Part shown: piece after piece, positions 40,791-59,917 of the stretch
Numbering within the stretch: the first letter of the stretch is position 1
Layout of the letters: each line of letters begins with the position of its first letter
Source of the DNA: Dromaius novaehollandiae
Taxonomy: Eukaryota > Chordata > Aves > Casuariiformes > Dromaiidae
Assembly (NCBI RefSeq): GCF_036370855.1
Contig: NC_088132.1
Location: forward strand, 61,418,841 to 61,482,840
Length of the DNA stretch: 64,000 nucleotides
Direction of reading: 5' to 3'
Made by a program: the position numbers and the translations under genes
The notes under the pieces: generated by a model
What the model saw: the letters and a program-made list of their open reading frames with translations, nothing else
Database searches by the model: none
What the model was told of the DNA's origin: nothing

Positions 40791-41090
40791 CTTGGACGCT
40801 CCTACCCGGCCCAGCGCGGCGGGGAGGCGGCTGCCCAAGCCGAGGGGAAGGAGGAAGGGATGAGTCCCCGGCCGAGCCGCCGCGCGAGTCGATGAGCACC
40901 AGCTCCGCCTCAGCAGCACCTAGAAGCTCTCCCGAAACCTCGCGTCCCGCTCCTCTGCTCCCGCCCGGCACGGGGGCGGCCCCGTCCTCCCTGCGAGTGG
41001 CACGGTCCTGCAGTGCGCCGCGCAAAGCCTTCCGGCGGGGAGAGCGGCCGCTGCAGCCTGGGCCGGCCGGAGCGGGCCGCGGCCGTCTCC

Positions 41091-48540
<7,450 letters not shown>

Positions 48541-48975
48541 GGTGCTGGCCTGTTTTTGCTTCCACTTCCATAGAGACTAGAATGCTTTTCCTTTGAAATA
48601 TAACCTATTTATGCTTTGCAATGCTGTTGTTTTAAAATGATACATATATATATTTTTGAAGAAATGTATTTGCAAATATCAGTGCTTCAGATTATTAAAT
48701 GGATGATTTGGAAAAAAATCTACTCTTCTATTTCAAGTTTATTACTACCCAACCATGCAAACTGGACTTGTTTTTGACTCTTAGTTCAGTTTTGATTACT
48801 TGTATTTTGAATCCTTTATACTAGGATATGGCAAACTTCAGTTTGCAAGTAGTTGTGTAGAAAGGTTCAGACTTAAATATACTTTCCATTGGAACTGTTA
48901 AATCAAATTTTCAAATTTAAATAAGGCTTTTTGTTCTTTTATTCTTTAAATAAATGTTTTGCATAACACTTTCTA
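48541..48975 (+). other. SREK1IP1: SREK1IP1 3' UTR (proximal)
   Basis: AT-rich sequence after the stop codon, up to just past the first good AATAAA. A longer UTR using a distal signal is possible. Confidence 0.75.
48949..48954 (+). terminator. SREK1IP1: SREK1IP1 poly(A) signal AATAAA
   Basis: A canonical AATAAA 409 nt after the stop codon, in a T-rich context. Cleavage would be expected 10-30 nt downstream. Confidence 0.75.
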
Positions 48976-51900
48976 GCTATATACACTACGCAAGAAGTGC
49001 AAATGAGGAATAGTTTAGGGGGTTGGGAGAGGGGAAAGAACAGGAAATAAGGACCTGATGGAGATTGCTCCTTCAAAATAATCTTCTAAAACTGATCTAA
49101 TAATAGATTTTGAAATATACAAGTACACATTCTTTTGGCAGGCTCACTGTGTGAGCAAGCTGAAAATAAAAAAAGCAAACAGAACCTATGGAGCTTTCAC
49201 AGTCCTTTTGTTCTGCCTAGGTTCTGTTCTTTTGCAGTTGCAGTTACCTCATCTTTGTAAGATAGGTTTCTAGTGTTAAGAAGTGGCATTTTATAATCTA
49301 TGTGGCAAGACTGTTTACAATAATTCAAGTGCTGTATTAATACAGTATGTGGTGATTAATGCCTACACAAATCTAAACAGCACAAACCCAAAGACTGACA
49401 CTTAGAGTGAATACACACTTCAAGATTCTCTTCAACACCGCCCCCCCCCCATTGAAAACTTTTTTTTCCACTTGTGTAAATTGAACAATCTATCCTGTTG
49501 AAGTTGGTAACAAAATTTACCATTTGCTATTAGGGAGTTAGGGTAAGAATGTCAAAATTTTATAGGAACTAGATGCCACAATGTCCAATTATCTTGCAAC
49601 AGGATAGGATAGATTCAAAAAGGACTGAGACACCTAAAATCTGCTCACCTAGAATGTGTGATCCTATTCTTAGGATGCGTAAACCTCAAAGTGCCTGTAT
49701 TTACAGTTTCTTGAGAATTCCCTTCATGCCTGTGATTTTGTTCTTTGCTTAGGCACAAAACTATTCCCACCTGAGCAGCTGGGTGTATAGCTGCTGTTTA
49801 AACCTCCCAGGGGTCAAAAGATGTGGGAGAATAACACCTAAGCTTTCTTGAGAATGAAACCCACTGCTTACATTTTTTAAAATGGGATAAAGTATTGAGT
49901 TAGTACAAAAAGTTCTATGGTGTTTTAGTGCATTTGGCCTGAAAGTGGGGTACCTAGCTCTAATTCCTTCTTTCAAACTGTATCTCCCAGGCCAGTATCC
50001 TAATTATTAGGCAATGCTACTTCTGCTGTTGAACAGCTCTGATAGCGAACCTCAAACAATGAATGACTCATGGAGGCTGCAGAACAAAGAAAAATAACCT
50101 GCAACCTTCTAAGTAGGTCTCTCAGTAGAGGATGGCAAGAGTCCTTGCATCTGTTCTTTTTCTTTGATCTAATCTCTAATTTTTAATGTTATCACCATGA
50201 TTTCTTGAGGTCGGCTTGGATAATATAACTGAATAAAGATAGACTCCTTAATTAGCTGATGCCTGTACATAAGACAGAGAAGGAATAGTATAATGAATTT
50301 TTCTTTCTGCAGTACTAGTTTAACGGCTTCTGTCACCCTGTTCATTCTAGTCTCTTCTTAATGTTGCTGTGGCTATTAGTGGAGCTACAGAGCAGGTAAA
50401 AAACATCGTTTATTTTTACCTGGATTAGTTCTCTAAACCAGTCATTCTGTAGAAGGCAACAGGATAGTCGTGGGCTACTTAAGCCAAAGGAAATACTTAA
50501 TCAAGCCACAGCTTAAGATGCAACTTAGTGTATTTTTCCCCCCAAAATGCTCCTTACTTAATGGTATTGGAAGGGTTATTGGTGTTAGGGGAATTCAGAG
50601 CTCCTATGTAATCTCCCATGATCTTATGTGGGCCTGTCTGGAGAATGGGAGTTTGCACCTTACTTGATTTTGAACGCTTCAGATGTTTCATCTGAAAACA
50701 AGGAACTGAAGAGTTTTACTAAGCTTTAAATAGCAGAATGACTACATACTAGTATGACGAAAGAGTTTATTAACCAAAACTTATTACAGTTAGTATGCCT
50801 GTATGTATCAGTATAATTTGGATCTTAAATTATTTTTTAGTGAAAAAGAGAAGGGGTGGGGCTTAAAGTTCAGAAAAGTAATTGGTATAAACTTTAGTAG
50901 TGCTCCTTGTGCTTCTGTGTAGTTTTAAATAGCCATTTTAGATTTTAGCTCTGATTGTTGAATCGAAAGATTACCTACCTAAATGATAGTGCAATTATCT
51001 TTCATGTAACATTATAGCAATTCTAGTTATAATGATATTTTGTACAAAGGCCTAAGGCATGAATTTCAAAGTTCAGGTTTTACCACTTGTCAATAGCATA
51101 CATATTTTCATATTAGAAAAAGGCTTTTATAATATGAACAATTTAAATACCACTATTCTGTCAATTCATGTATTTATGTAACAGCAGAAATAGTACCACA
51201 TATCAACTTATTCAGGCCATATTCCCATTTTATTTAAAAATTTGTATGTTAAAGTCAGTAAACTTTGCCACAGAAGTAAGGTGCTCAAGATTTGAGGTAT
51301 GTTAAATGCTGTATGAAGGAAGTGCTGCAATGAACAGTTCTCTGCCAAATTAATGTTTACAAATCTTTAAAAAGTGATATAAAAATCTGCATTCTGTTGT
51401 TTTTCTTGTTTGATTTAGCCATAACTTTTACTGAGTCTGATGCATTGTAACAACATTGTTTCACCTGAGTCTCAGCCTGAAACTGAAGTCCTATTCCAGT
51501 TTCAGAAAAAGAAGTGACATTCAGCAGGTTTAGATATCAAAACAAGACTTCTGGTTTTAAAACTCAATCATTTCTTCACTCCTATCAAGTGTTATTAGCT
51601 TCAGTTTTCACATATCACATTTTCAAGGGCAATGCCTGACATAACTGCTACTTTTTCACAGTCCCATGATATTAATTGTATGCTTACTCCCAAACAAGCA
51701 CCAAAGATCTTACAATATGAAAGTGCTGCCAGTTACAGAATACGGACTGTCTCCTCTTGTCAGTACAGACATATTTTCAGAAATAAAGACAAAAATAACA
51801 CATATGAGCAGACCTTGGTATGTGGAGCAAGATCAAGAAATGAAATGAAGAGTTAACAACCTCCATACTCCTTACAAATAAGTTCCTGAATGCAAACCAA

Positions 51901-54900
51901 CATCTATCAATATGCAGCAGAAAACAAAGCAGATGCCTAGTGTTTCTTTCAGTCTTCTACCCAGATAGCAAGAGGAAAATGTGCATATCTTCTGCTATCC
52001 AGTTACTGGCTGGGGGACAGATTTTGTGGTATAAAATGTGCCAATGGCTGGATTCACTCTGAGGTTTTTTTTTAAATCAAAACTGAATTAAGCTATCATC
52101 TTACAAATAGACAAAGAAAATACACATTCATAGCACAAAAACAGTTTCACTATTCTCTGCAGCACATGAGAGACTGTGAGAAACACACTTTAATTTATGA
52201 TGTTAAGTGTATGTACTTTTTTATGTATGTAGAGAAATATTAAGTTAATTTCCACATGATCAGATATGTTTGCATAACATATCTTAATTTGGATATACTT
52301 CAGACTAGCAGGTAGGTTTTTGAACAACAATCTGCAGCAGTCTTTTTCTATTTAGACTTTGCTAGTGTTATACCTGCATGCTTAGGAATCATCCTGATCT
52401 GTAGAGGCACTTTATCATCCAGAAAATACCTCTTATCTTCATGATCTCTTAAACTTTTAAAGTATTTTAGTTGCTACTAGCATCAAATTATGTACACAGC
52501 ACTAAGCCTTTAACAATTTAATACCGGTTTTCTATACCAATCTACCAATATTAACAAATAAAATTGTCTTAATATAAAAGTCTATAATAGTCTATTTAAC
52601 AGAGTTCATTTAAACTCGTCATAATATTCAAAATGTAAGTAACTATTGTTTACAGTTTTCTGTATAGGCTAAATATTTGTCCTACTGAAAAAGTATACAG
52701 TACTCCTTAAAAATTGATGAGTAATGATTAATTCTTATTTATCTGTTAATAATGTTAATTCATTAACCAGTAAACAAAACTGTCCATTCAAAGGTGGGAG
52801 CAAAATCTACTTTTAGTCTGCTTTCCACAAGAACTGTGCTAACACAGAAGTTCTCTGCTGTCTGTGCTCTAAGAATATATTTGGCTAAGTGTCAGCTTTG
52901 GGCTGATTTAAAAATAATAATAATAATAAAACAGCATCATAGCTAGCTTAAGTGGGATTCTTATTGTAAACTACTAAAATGTTATTAAGCATTTATTATT
53001 GAAGAATGCTTTTTAAAAATAGCCTAGAAACTGTATTTTACAACAAGCCTATCTTCCTACAAGTCAGACAATTCATATGAAATGAATGGAATCTAAATGA
53101 AAGCCACTGAAAGGTATATGCCTTAAATGTAATTTTGTAGGAAACCAAAAGCTCTCAGAATTCTTCTCTTGCAGAATTTCATACATGAATAACTTCTGAC
53201 CATTTTAAGAATCAGTCTCAGCATCTCCCTGGTTAATAAGAACATACTTGTTTCTTTGCAGTATCAGTGACAGGAAGACCAGATACAAGGGAAGAAACTT
53301 GCAAACCTCTTCGATACCTTGTTCAGGATAGATTACTCTTCCTCCCGTATTCTGCCTCTTCTGGTAAGGTTGCTGTCAGCTACAACAGTTTTCCAAGTGG
53401 AAAGCTGAAATGCCAATCAAAGCTCCTGTTTTTTGTATTTCTACTCCCTCTAAACCAAATACTCTCATGCTTGGGAAACAAGAAAAACCTCTAGCATTAT
53501 AGTCTTTCTCTCTTTAAAGTCTCTAGGTGGATGAGGAAGTCAGGAATATATTTTTACATGTAAAGCAAAACCAGTATTTTCCCATTATAAATAATAGAAG
53601 AAATGAGAAACAATCTAAATAATCTATATGCCATAATCAAAACAGCTGTATAAAAATGGCAGTTATTATACAAAAGCAAAGCCATTATGTTTTTCAGACA
53701 GAAGCATATATGTTTTCGTTTCTGCAATTATAGTATCTTACTATATGAAAAGTGACTGAGTGATATAAACTACCAATGTTAAGTTTTGCAAACACTATTT
53801 ACATTTACAAAATAAATAGTATAAAGGAAGCAGTGGCACATCAACAGTAAGTGGGATGACATCAGCTCATTAACATATGCCTGGACCAGAAATCAAATTC
53901 CAGGTACCTAATTATAGCAGGATGGACTAAAAGCTATCATGCCAAAAGGCTAGTATTAAACCAAGACCATACAATGGGACAGTATTGTGTGTGTGTGTGT
54001 GTGTGTAAAAATATAAATATCTATATATTTTCTTAAATCATCCAAACAAGATATCAGATTTTAGGACATAAAATTATAGACTGAATGTCAGACATCTGTT
54101 CTCTTATCAAATCAGACAAACTCTTTAGCTTGTGTCTCTGAAGACAAGGTTTGGGAGATTGTGTGTTTAAACAAGGAAAACGAAAACAAAACACCCTCTG
54201 AGAGAAGAGCTCAAATTGGTAATGTAGCAGCTCACAGGGAGAAATGTAAATTAGGTAAAAAATTCCTAAAAAAGAAAGAGAATCTGCTCATATATTGTGG
54301 AGAAATAGTGCACCCTTGCTGAGTTGTATATCATCTTATGAAAATGATCCCTGTTTATTTTGGGGATGACTCCATCACAGTAATTCAAAGTTGAAGACAG
54401 ATGGTCCTAAGACAATGCAAAGAAGAACAGCTGATCAACTTCAGCAACAAATTGCTATATGTACATCTATTTTAAAATACTTGATCTTAAAGTATTTAGT
54501 ATCCAGACCAGATCTGAGGAGAGGGGAGTTTCAAGACAGTTTGAAATGTAACAGAAATACTAGTTTAAGCTGTGTTCCATGCTTATTTCAATCCTGCTGA
54601 TTACTCATTTTCCTCTATTTTAAGTCGCTTGTCATCTTACAGAAAGTTCACTAAAATCCATTAAAAAATACTGTTTCTTTAGCCAAAGCAACCGTGGGCT
54701 ATTTTCCAGACTTAGGAAGCTAACATAAATTATTTTGGTGGTAGTGGCAACTCATGTTTTAAACAAAGTTTTGGTGCTCTGTTCTGTGGGAAAATTTGGT
54801 GTCAGCTCACAATGCTACAATTATGCCTTAACTGATCCTGGACTCCTTACATTCCAAAGGATAACACTGACTTATACATTACAGATGTTTTATCACTTAC

Positions 54901-57900
54901 AGATGTTTCTTATCTTTTACTTGTTTGCAAAAACAAAAGCATTACTCCCATCTCTCTCTTCACTTAATCATTCTTTTCACTCTTATCTCCCTTTTCTTCC
55001 ACTTGCAGAGAAGGCATTTATTCCAAAACAGATGACCTCCACTAGTTATTCTAGTTAGTCTGAAAAGTACGAGTTTTCTGTGATTTGGGCATCAATTTTA
55101 CTTGTTCAGAAAACAGATTAAGTGCAAAATTATTTGGTCCAAAATCCCAAATACTAATTTGGCTGAAATACTACAGATTTAAAAAAAAAGAAAAAAGAAA
55201 AAAGAGAGAAATAAAAAAGGACTCATGGCAATTACAGGTAGACACAACAACAAAAACCCTAAACTTGTAAAAACTATCAGTCTACTGTCATAAGGCAGTG
55301 GTTTCATTTTCCTTATAAGTAAGGAGTGTGGGTACATGTGACCATTAAATTTACTGTGCAGGCTTCAGTTCTCCATGTTTATGTTTAGAAAGGAGAGAGT
55401 TAAACTCTTGACTTGGGCTTAGATGAGAAGTCTCTGGATATTTATACTTGTAAAACCCTGGGTTTTACAAGCTTTCAAGAATTAAATGAGGTAATTACTT
55501 CAGGGAAAAGAAAATCTATTTTTGAAGACAACAGGAAGCGTCAAATAATATACATTAATAATGAGCTGTCCAAAGTTGGCTTCAGATAATTTGTAACAGA
55601 AACCTTTTAAAGAAAACTATTAGGCACTCGGATGTTAAGTGCCTCAGACCTCAGAAATACCTGAGTGGTTATCTTAAACTTTCCTAAAATGGCATTTGAC
55701 TAAAGAATTTTATTTCTCTATTTAGCTAACTAGTATATTCTGGTTTGCTATAGAAATGCTGAGTAGCCTGGCAACAATTATTACAGGCATACCTAAGCTT
55801 CCTTTTGAGGATCTTCCTCAATTCAGACCAGCTCTCTGGTGAGGTACTAGAATTAAAGAATTTACTGTGTTAGTGAGCCCAACGTCAGAATAGAAGAGGT
55901 CAGGAAGATGAGGAGGATAGAGTTTTGCCTCTAAGAAGAGAATTGGTTGCTTGTGCCAGGGGCTAGGAATGCATAGTACTGGAAGGAGGCTGAAACATGG
56001 GGATCAATCAGAAAAAGTTTTTTTATGGATTTGTACCAATGAGAACTTGCATATTTATTTCAAAGGAGAAAGAGCAGACTCTTAATCCTCTGTAAGATAC
56101 AATTTTTTAGATGTAAAACCTTGAAATCCCCAAGGAAATCTGTTCTGTTACATTTAAATTCTACTAATTTGCTTTGCCAAACCCTTCCAAATCTCTAGGG
56201 CTCAGAACCTTAAATAATGCTCTGTTTCTACAACAGTTGCCATACGTGTTCTGTGTGCAATTGCTGTTTCTGCTGTTACTGTATCTTCTTCTGAAAGAGG
56301 TTAATGCTTTGAATCTGGAAAAAGAAGGCCAAATGCAGGTGGCTCTTGGGATCAGCAACTTTCTCTCTCTCTCTCCTTTTTTTATTCCTCAGCTTCTGAA
56401 GCTTTATTATGTTTTCTTCCGAGTTGTAGCTCAGAAAATATTAAAAAGCCTCTTTTCAATGCTGATAGTACCAATGTTTTCTTTTCCTAGATGTCTAAAA
56501 AAATTCTCTAAGTCAACCCTTAGAAAACAGGATCTGGGTAAATTAAAGAAAGAAAAAACAGAGAGGAAGAAACATTTCTCTTGCGTTATAAAATGACTAT
56601 ATGTGTAGATTACCCTTCATTTGATGGATCAAAATGAATAAGCTATCCCTACTGTGAGTGAAAAAATCTCACATTTCATATTATTAAAGTTAAGGGTGGT
56701 TTTGTTCATTTCCAGATGCTTTAAACTAGACCTCTTGTATTCCCCAACAAGGCCTTCATTTAGTAAGTTCTCCCCACCCACCCAAATTTGACACATTGTA
56801 CTATTCCTTGTTTCAATAAACTGTTACTGAAGGCACTCAAAAGCAGAAGGATGAGGAAGCAGCCTTCGAGGGGAAGATATTTTCATTCCAAAGATATTGC
56901 CATAGGAATATTTAAAGGGAACAAGAAAAAAAATTGACTTTTCACCTAGCAAAATGCAGGTTGATAAGGCTATGGCTCTTCCTAAGTATTAGGGAGATAC
57001 GAAGTAGACAAACAGCAAAGATGGAAAACTTAGAAGAAAACATACAATCAAATAGGTATTAGTTTTCCAATTTCCGGCCTAAATTTATTTCTGGACAAAC
57101 TTTCTATATATCAAAGGATAGAAGTTCCAGAAGAGCAAGAAATAAAACTTCCTAAATATGGAGCTTGGTAAGTATAATAGATTATATAAGGATGTGGTTG
57201 CATGAGACAGCAAGAGACTGGACAAGCAGAATCAGACAGTCTTTTTGAATCCAGGATTTCTGCTACTACTGATATTTAACTTCATTGGAAAAAAAAATCC
57301 AAAGGGATATAAATACAAATAAATAAAATTAAATGAAATAGACAATAGGAAATAAGGGGAAGTCTCAAGTACTAGTAAAAATGAAAGGAAAATACAAATA
57401 CACTTGAAGAGGTCAGAAACAACAGCAGAAATGAGTCAGAGATTCATCCTAAAAACTGAAGAAAATCAGCCAGTTTGTGCAGCAGTAAATCTGAAGGAAG
57501 CTTAGCTGTGACTCAGGTTTACAAAGTAGGCACAAAAAGCCTACACCTACATCCTTAAAGCTGTCACATTATGGGGAGCGAAGTCATTAGTGTTGCACTC
57601 CTCAACTCAGATGTTGTGGAAACAAACAGTGCAAAAACTGGAAGAGTTCGGAGAGCCAAATGAAAAGTGTCTGAGACTAGCAACGTGAGGATAGAACTGG
57701 ACAGCAGATTATGTCTACACTGAGAGCAGGATAACCTGGAAAAAAAATATTAGGGTAGGTAACCATCAACTAAGCATGAAAGAGACACCTTTTACTAGAT
57801 GCATGACTGAGGTAGTAATTGTGATTTTAAAAACAGTACAGGGAAACAGAATGCCACGGAAAAGATTTCCACTTTTCCTATAAATCATTCAGCTGCGCAA

Positions 57901-58550
57901 AAGCTTAAAGCCAGTATTTTCAACCTTTATCACACTGCAATCCTTAAAAACATGTCCCATTCAGCTGGCTTAGTCTGGCTCAGTTCTTATTGAAGCAGAA
58001 AGGGAAGGTTACACGGTTTCTGCTGGCAAAGGATAAGTGTTGCTGCCTGTAAGTCTGTGTCATCAAGGTCCAGAAACTTGAACAGGACCACACACTTCAC
58101 AAAACTATGCTAGAAATCTCTTCCACCACCAGAGCAACTCACAGCTGAAAAACTGCAGAAATAAATCAGTCTCCTTAGGTTCTTTTGGCCTCTTGTCCAT
58201 GAAGTTGGACAATAGGTATGATATCTCTTATGCAGATAATAAGGAATATCACCTTTAAACTGACATGAAACCACCAGGCATTTTAAAGAGAGACATCAAT
58301 GTATCACTACCATTTATTCTTGAAATGAGATACAAGGTGGTTATTTTCCAGAAAATGGGAAAAAGACACAGATTTTATATTTAAAACACAAAATGAAGAC
58401 AAAAGTAGGATTTTAAATTTCAATTTACACTTTCTTTACAATGGCATAATAACTAGTATCACACCTAGTTCTGGGTGAACAGCACTAGCATTATTAAAGC
58501 AAAACACAGAAAGTCCACATAGCAGTAATACTATAGCACAGAAGTCATAA
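48976..58550. other. Intergenic, no gene recognised
   Basis: AT-rich DNA with short chance open frames. The longest (56174-56596, +) begins with a TTG codon, is AT-biased and shows no domain. Only a C10 run (49441-49450) and a TG microsatellite stand out. Confidence 0.65.
53986..54006. repeat. (TG)n microsatellite
   Basis: About ten uninterrupted TG units between AT-rich flanks. Confidence 0.95.
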
Positions 58551-58570
58551 ACAGCCATATGTGAAACGCT

Positions 58571-58756
58571 TCAACCAAGACGTCTTTTCCTGGCTAAGCC
58601 CGTGACAGCTCTGTGATTCTGCCTACAAAGAAGCACTTCTGTTATGGAAGTAACATCTGCATAGAGGCAATTGCTGAGCTGATTGACAATAAGTTGCATT
58701 GCCTGCAGCAGCAGTTCTAGCTCAGCAGCACTTGTAGGAATTAAAGAACTGAAATT
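58571..58756 (-). other. Candidate terminal coding exon of an unidentified gene
   Basis: After a good acceptor on the minus strand (CTCCCATTCATATTCAG|AAT) there are 61 open codons and a TGA. The peptide begins NFSSLIPTSAAELELLLQAM and ends GLARKRRLG. Its middle part looks able to form an amphipathic helix. It was not recognised as any known protein. A CpG island lies upstream in the right position to be a promoter. Chance is a real alternative. Confidence 0.3.
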
Positions 58757-59126
58757 CTGAATATGAATGGGAGGAGTCAAAATGGAGGGCTATGAAGATC
58801 AAGGCACTGCCAGTGGCTTCAGCGGGGCAGAAGATGGGCTAGAGTTCTGGTTCATGCAGGAGGGAGGCTTACTGACTGCCACGCTTCCCTGCTCTCATCA
58901 CCTTGTTTGCCTCCCAACATGCAGGTCTGCTGAGGTCCCTAAATGCAGTAACTGTGGCGGCTTATCCCTCTTGACTTTCCCTATGGACGTGAAGTTCGTT
59001 ACAGCATCATAAATGTTGTGAAGGCTACTTGTGCCTTGCCCAACTGAAGCACACTGCTAACACTGCGGGATCAGATCAGCTGTCCACACGTAGGTGCCTC
59101 GTGCCAGCTGAGATGCTCTCAGGTAC

Positions 59127-59293
59127 CTCGGGCGGGTCTGCCGTGTGCCAAACCGCCCTTGGGAAACCGCTCTGCTTCGCCGGGTCCACACAGGGGACTA
59201 CCGCACGGCAGTCAGACAAGTCCGCATAGCGGTGTGTAGGCAACCGAACCAAGATGGGGGAGATAAAACTCTGCAGAACAACACGACTTCTGC
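59127..59293 (-). other. Candidate internal exon, minus strand
   Basis: The acceptor TTTCTCTCTTTGGCAG|GCA is strong; the donor GAG|GTACCT is weak. One frame is open throughout, containing SGFPRAVWHTADPPE near its end, and its exit phase (0) fits the entry phase of the candidate exon at 58756. No similarity was recognised. Both may instead belong to a non-coding transcript. Confidence 0.22.
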
Positions 59294-59634
59294 CTGCCAA
59301 AGAGAGAAACAAGGACGCGCAGGCTTCGTTTTTCCTTTCAAAGGCGGGGCCGCCCTCCCGCCTCGGCAGGACCCCGCGCCGGCCCTGCGCAGCGCCCTAA
59401 GGCAGCGCCGCCGCCGCCCCAACGGCCGCCGCCGCCCCGCCGCGGTGCCTCCCCAGCCGCGGGGCGCGCCGTGCCGCCGCGGCAGCCCCCGCCTCCTCGC
59501 TGCCCCGCAGCGTGGGGCCGAGGGACGGGCCCGCGTCAGTGTGGCTGCGGGGAGAGTAGCCAGTACGGGTCCGGCTGTGGCCACTCGCGGTGGGGGAGAG
59601 CGGAGGGAGAAGGAGCAAGAGGGGCAGGCCCCGC

Positions 59635-59676
59635 GGGGAGGGGAGGGGAGCGGAGCGGAGCGGAGGGGAGGGGAGG
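59635..59676 (+). repeat. G-run cluster, potential G-quadruplex
   Basis: Five runs of four G (59635, 59640, 59645, 59665 and 59670), separated by single A or a short CGGAG repeat, inside the second CpG island. Confidence 0.8.
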
Positions 59677-59917
59677 CCCCCAGGAGGGAGGGAGCCGTGG
59701 GGCCAAGCAGGCCTTGCTCTTGGCCGCCCGCGCTTCCCGTGGCGGTTTCCCCTTTCTGCCCCCTCCTCCGGTAGGGCGGGGGCGGTGTAGGGGCGGGCAC
59801 GGTGGCCTTCCCGCTAAAAGAGCGGCTGCGGCTGCGGCTGCCCTTAGCAGTCCTGAGGGGTTTTATTCGTGAGGAAGCTGTGGCTGGGGAAAAGCTTCTT
59901 TTGTACTGGACCTCAGG

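Larger units (their letters stand above)
59100..59900. promoter_or_regulatory. Second CpG island, probable promoter of an unknown transcript
   Basis: A very GC- and CpG-dense segment, densest at 59330-59850. It has Sp1-type boxes (GGGCGGGGGCGG near 59774), G-run clusters, CCG-rich tracts and a (GCGGCT)3 repeat at 59822-59839. Long open frames on both strands here follow from GC content and match no known protein. A possible + strand donor (CTCAGG|GTAATT) lies after 59917. No coding first exon was identified on either strand. Confidence 0.75.

Noticed and set aside
40438-41025. 195-codon minus-strand frame across the shared CpG island
   Set aside because: GC-rich sequence with few stop codons. 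It runs through the CWC27 leader, exon 1 and intron 1 in a frame other than CWC27, with no known protein signature.
56174-56596. 140-codon plus-strand frame with a hydrophobic stretch
   Set aside because: It opens with TTG, is AT-biased (Leu, Phe, Lys), has no recognised domain, and its length is not surprising for this much sequence.
59145-59800. Frames of 200-209 codons on both strands in the second CpG island
   Set aside because: Mirror-image open frames rich in Arg, Pro, Gly and Ala are expected from CpG-dense DNA. No domain was recognised.
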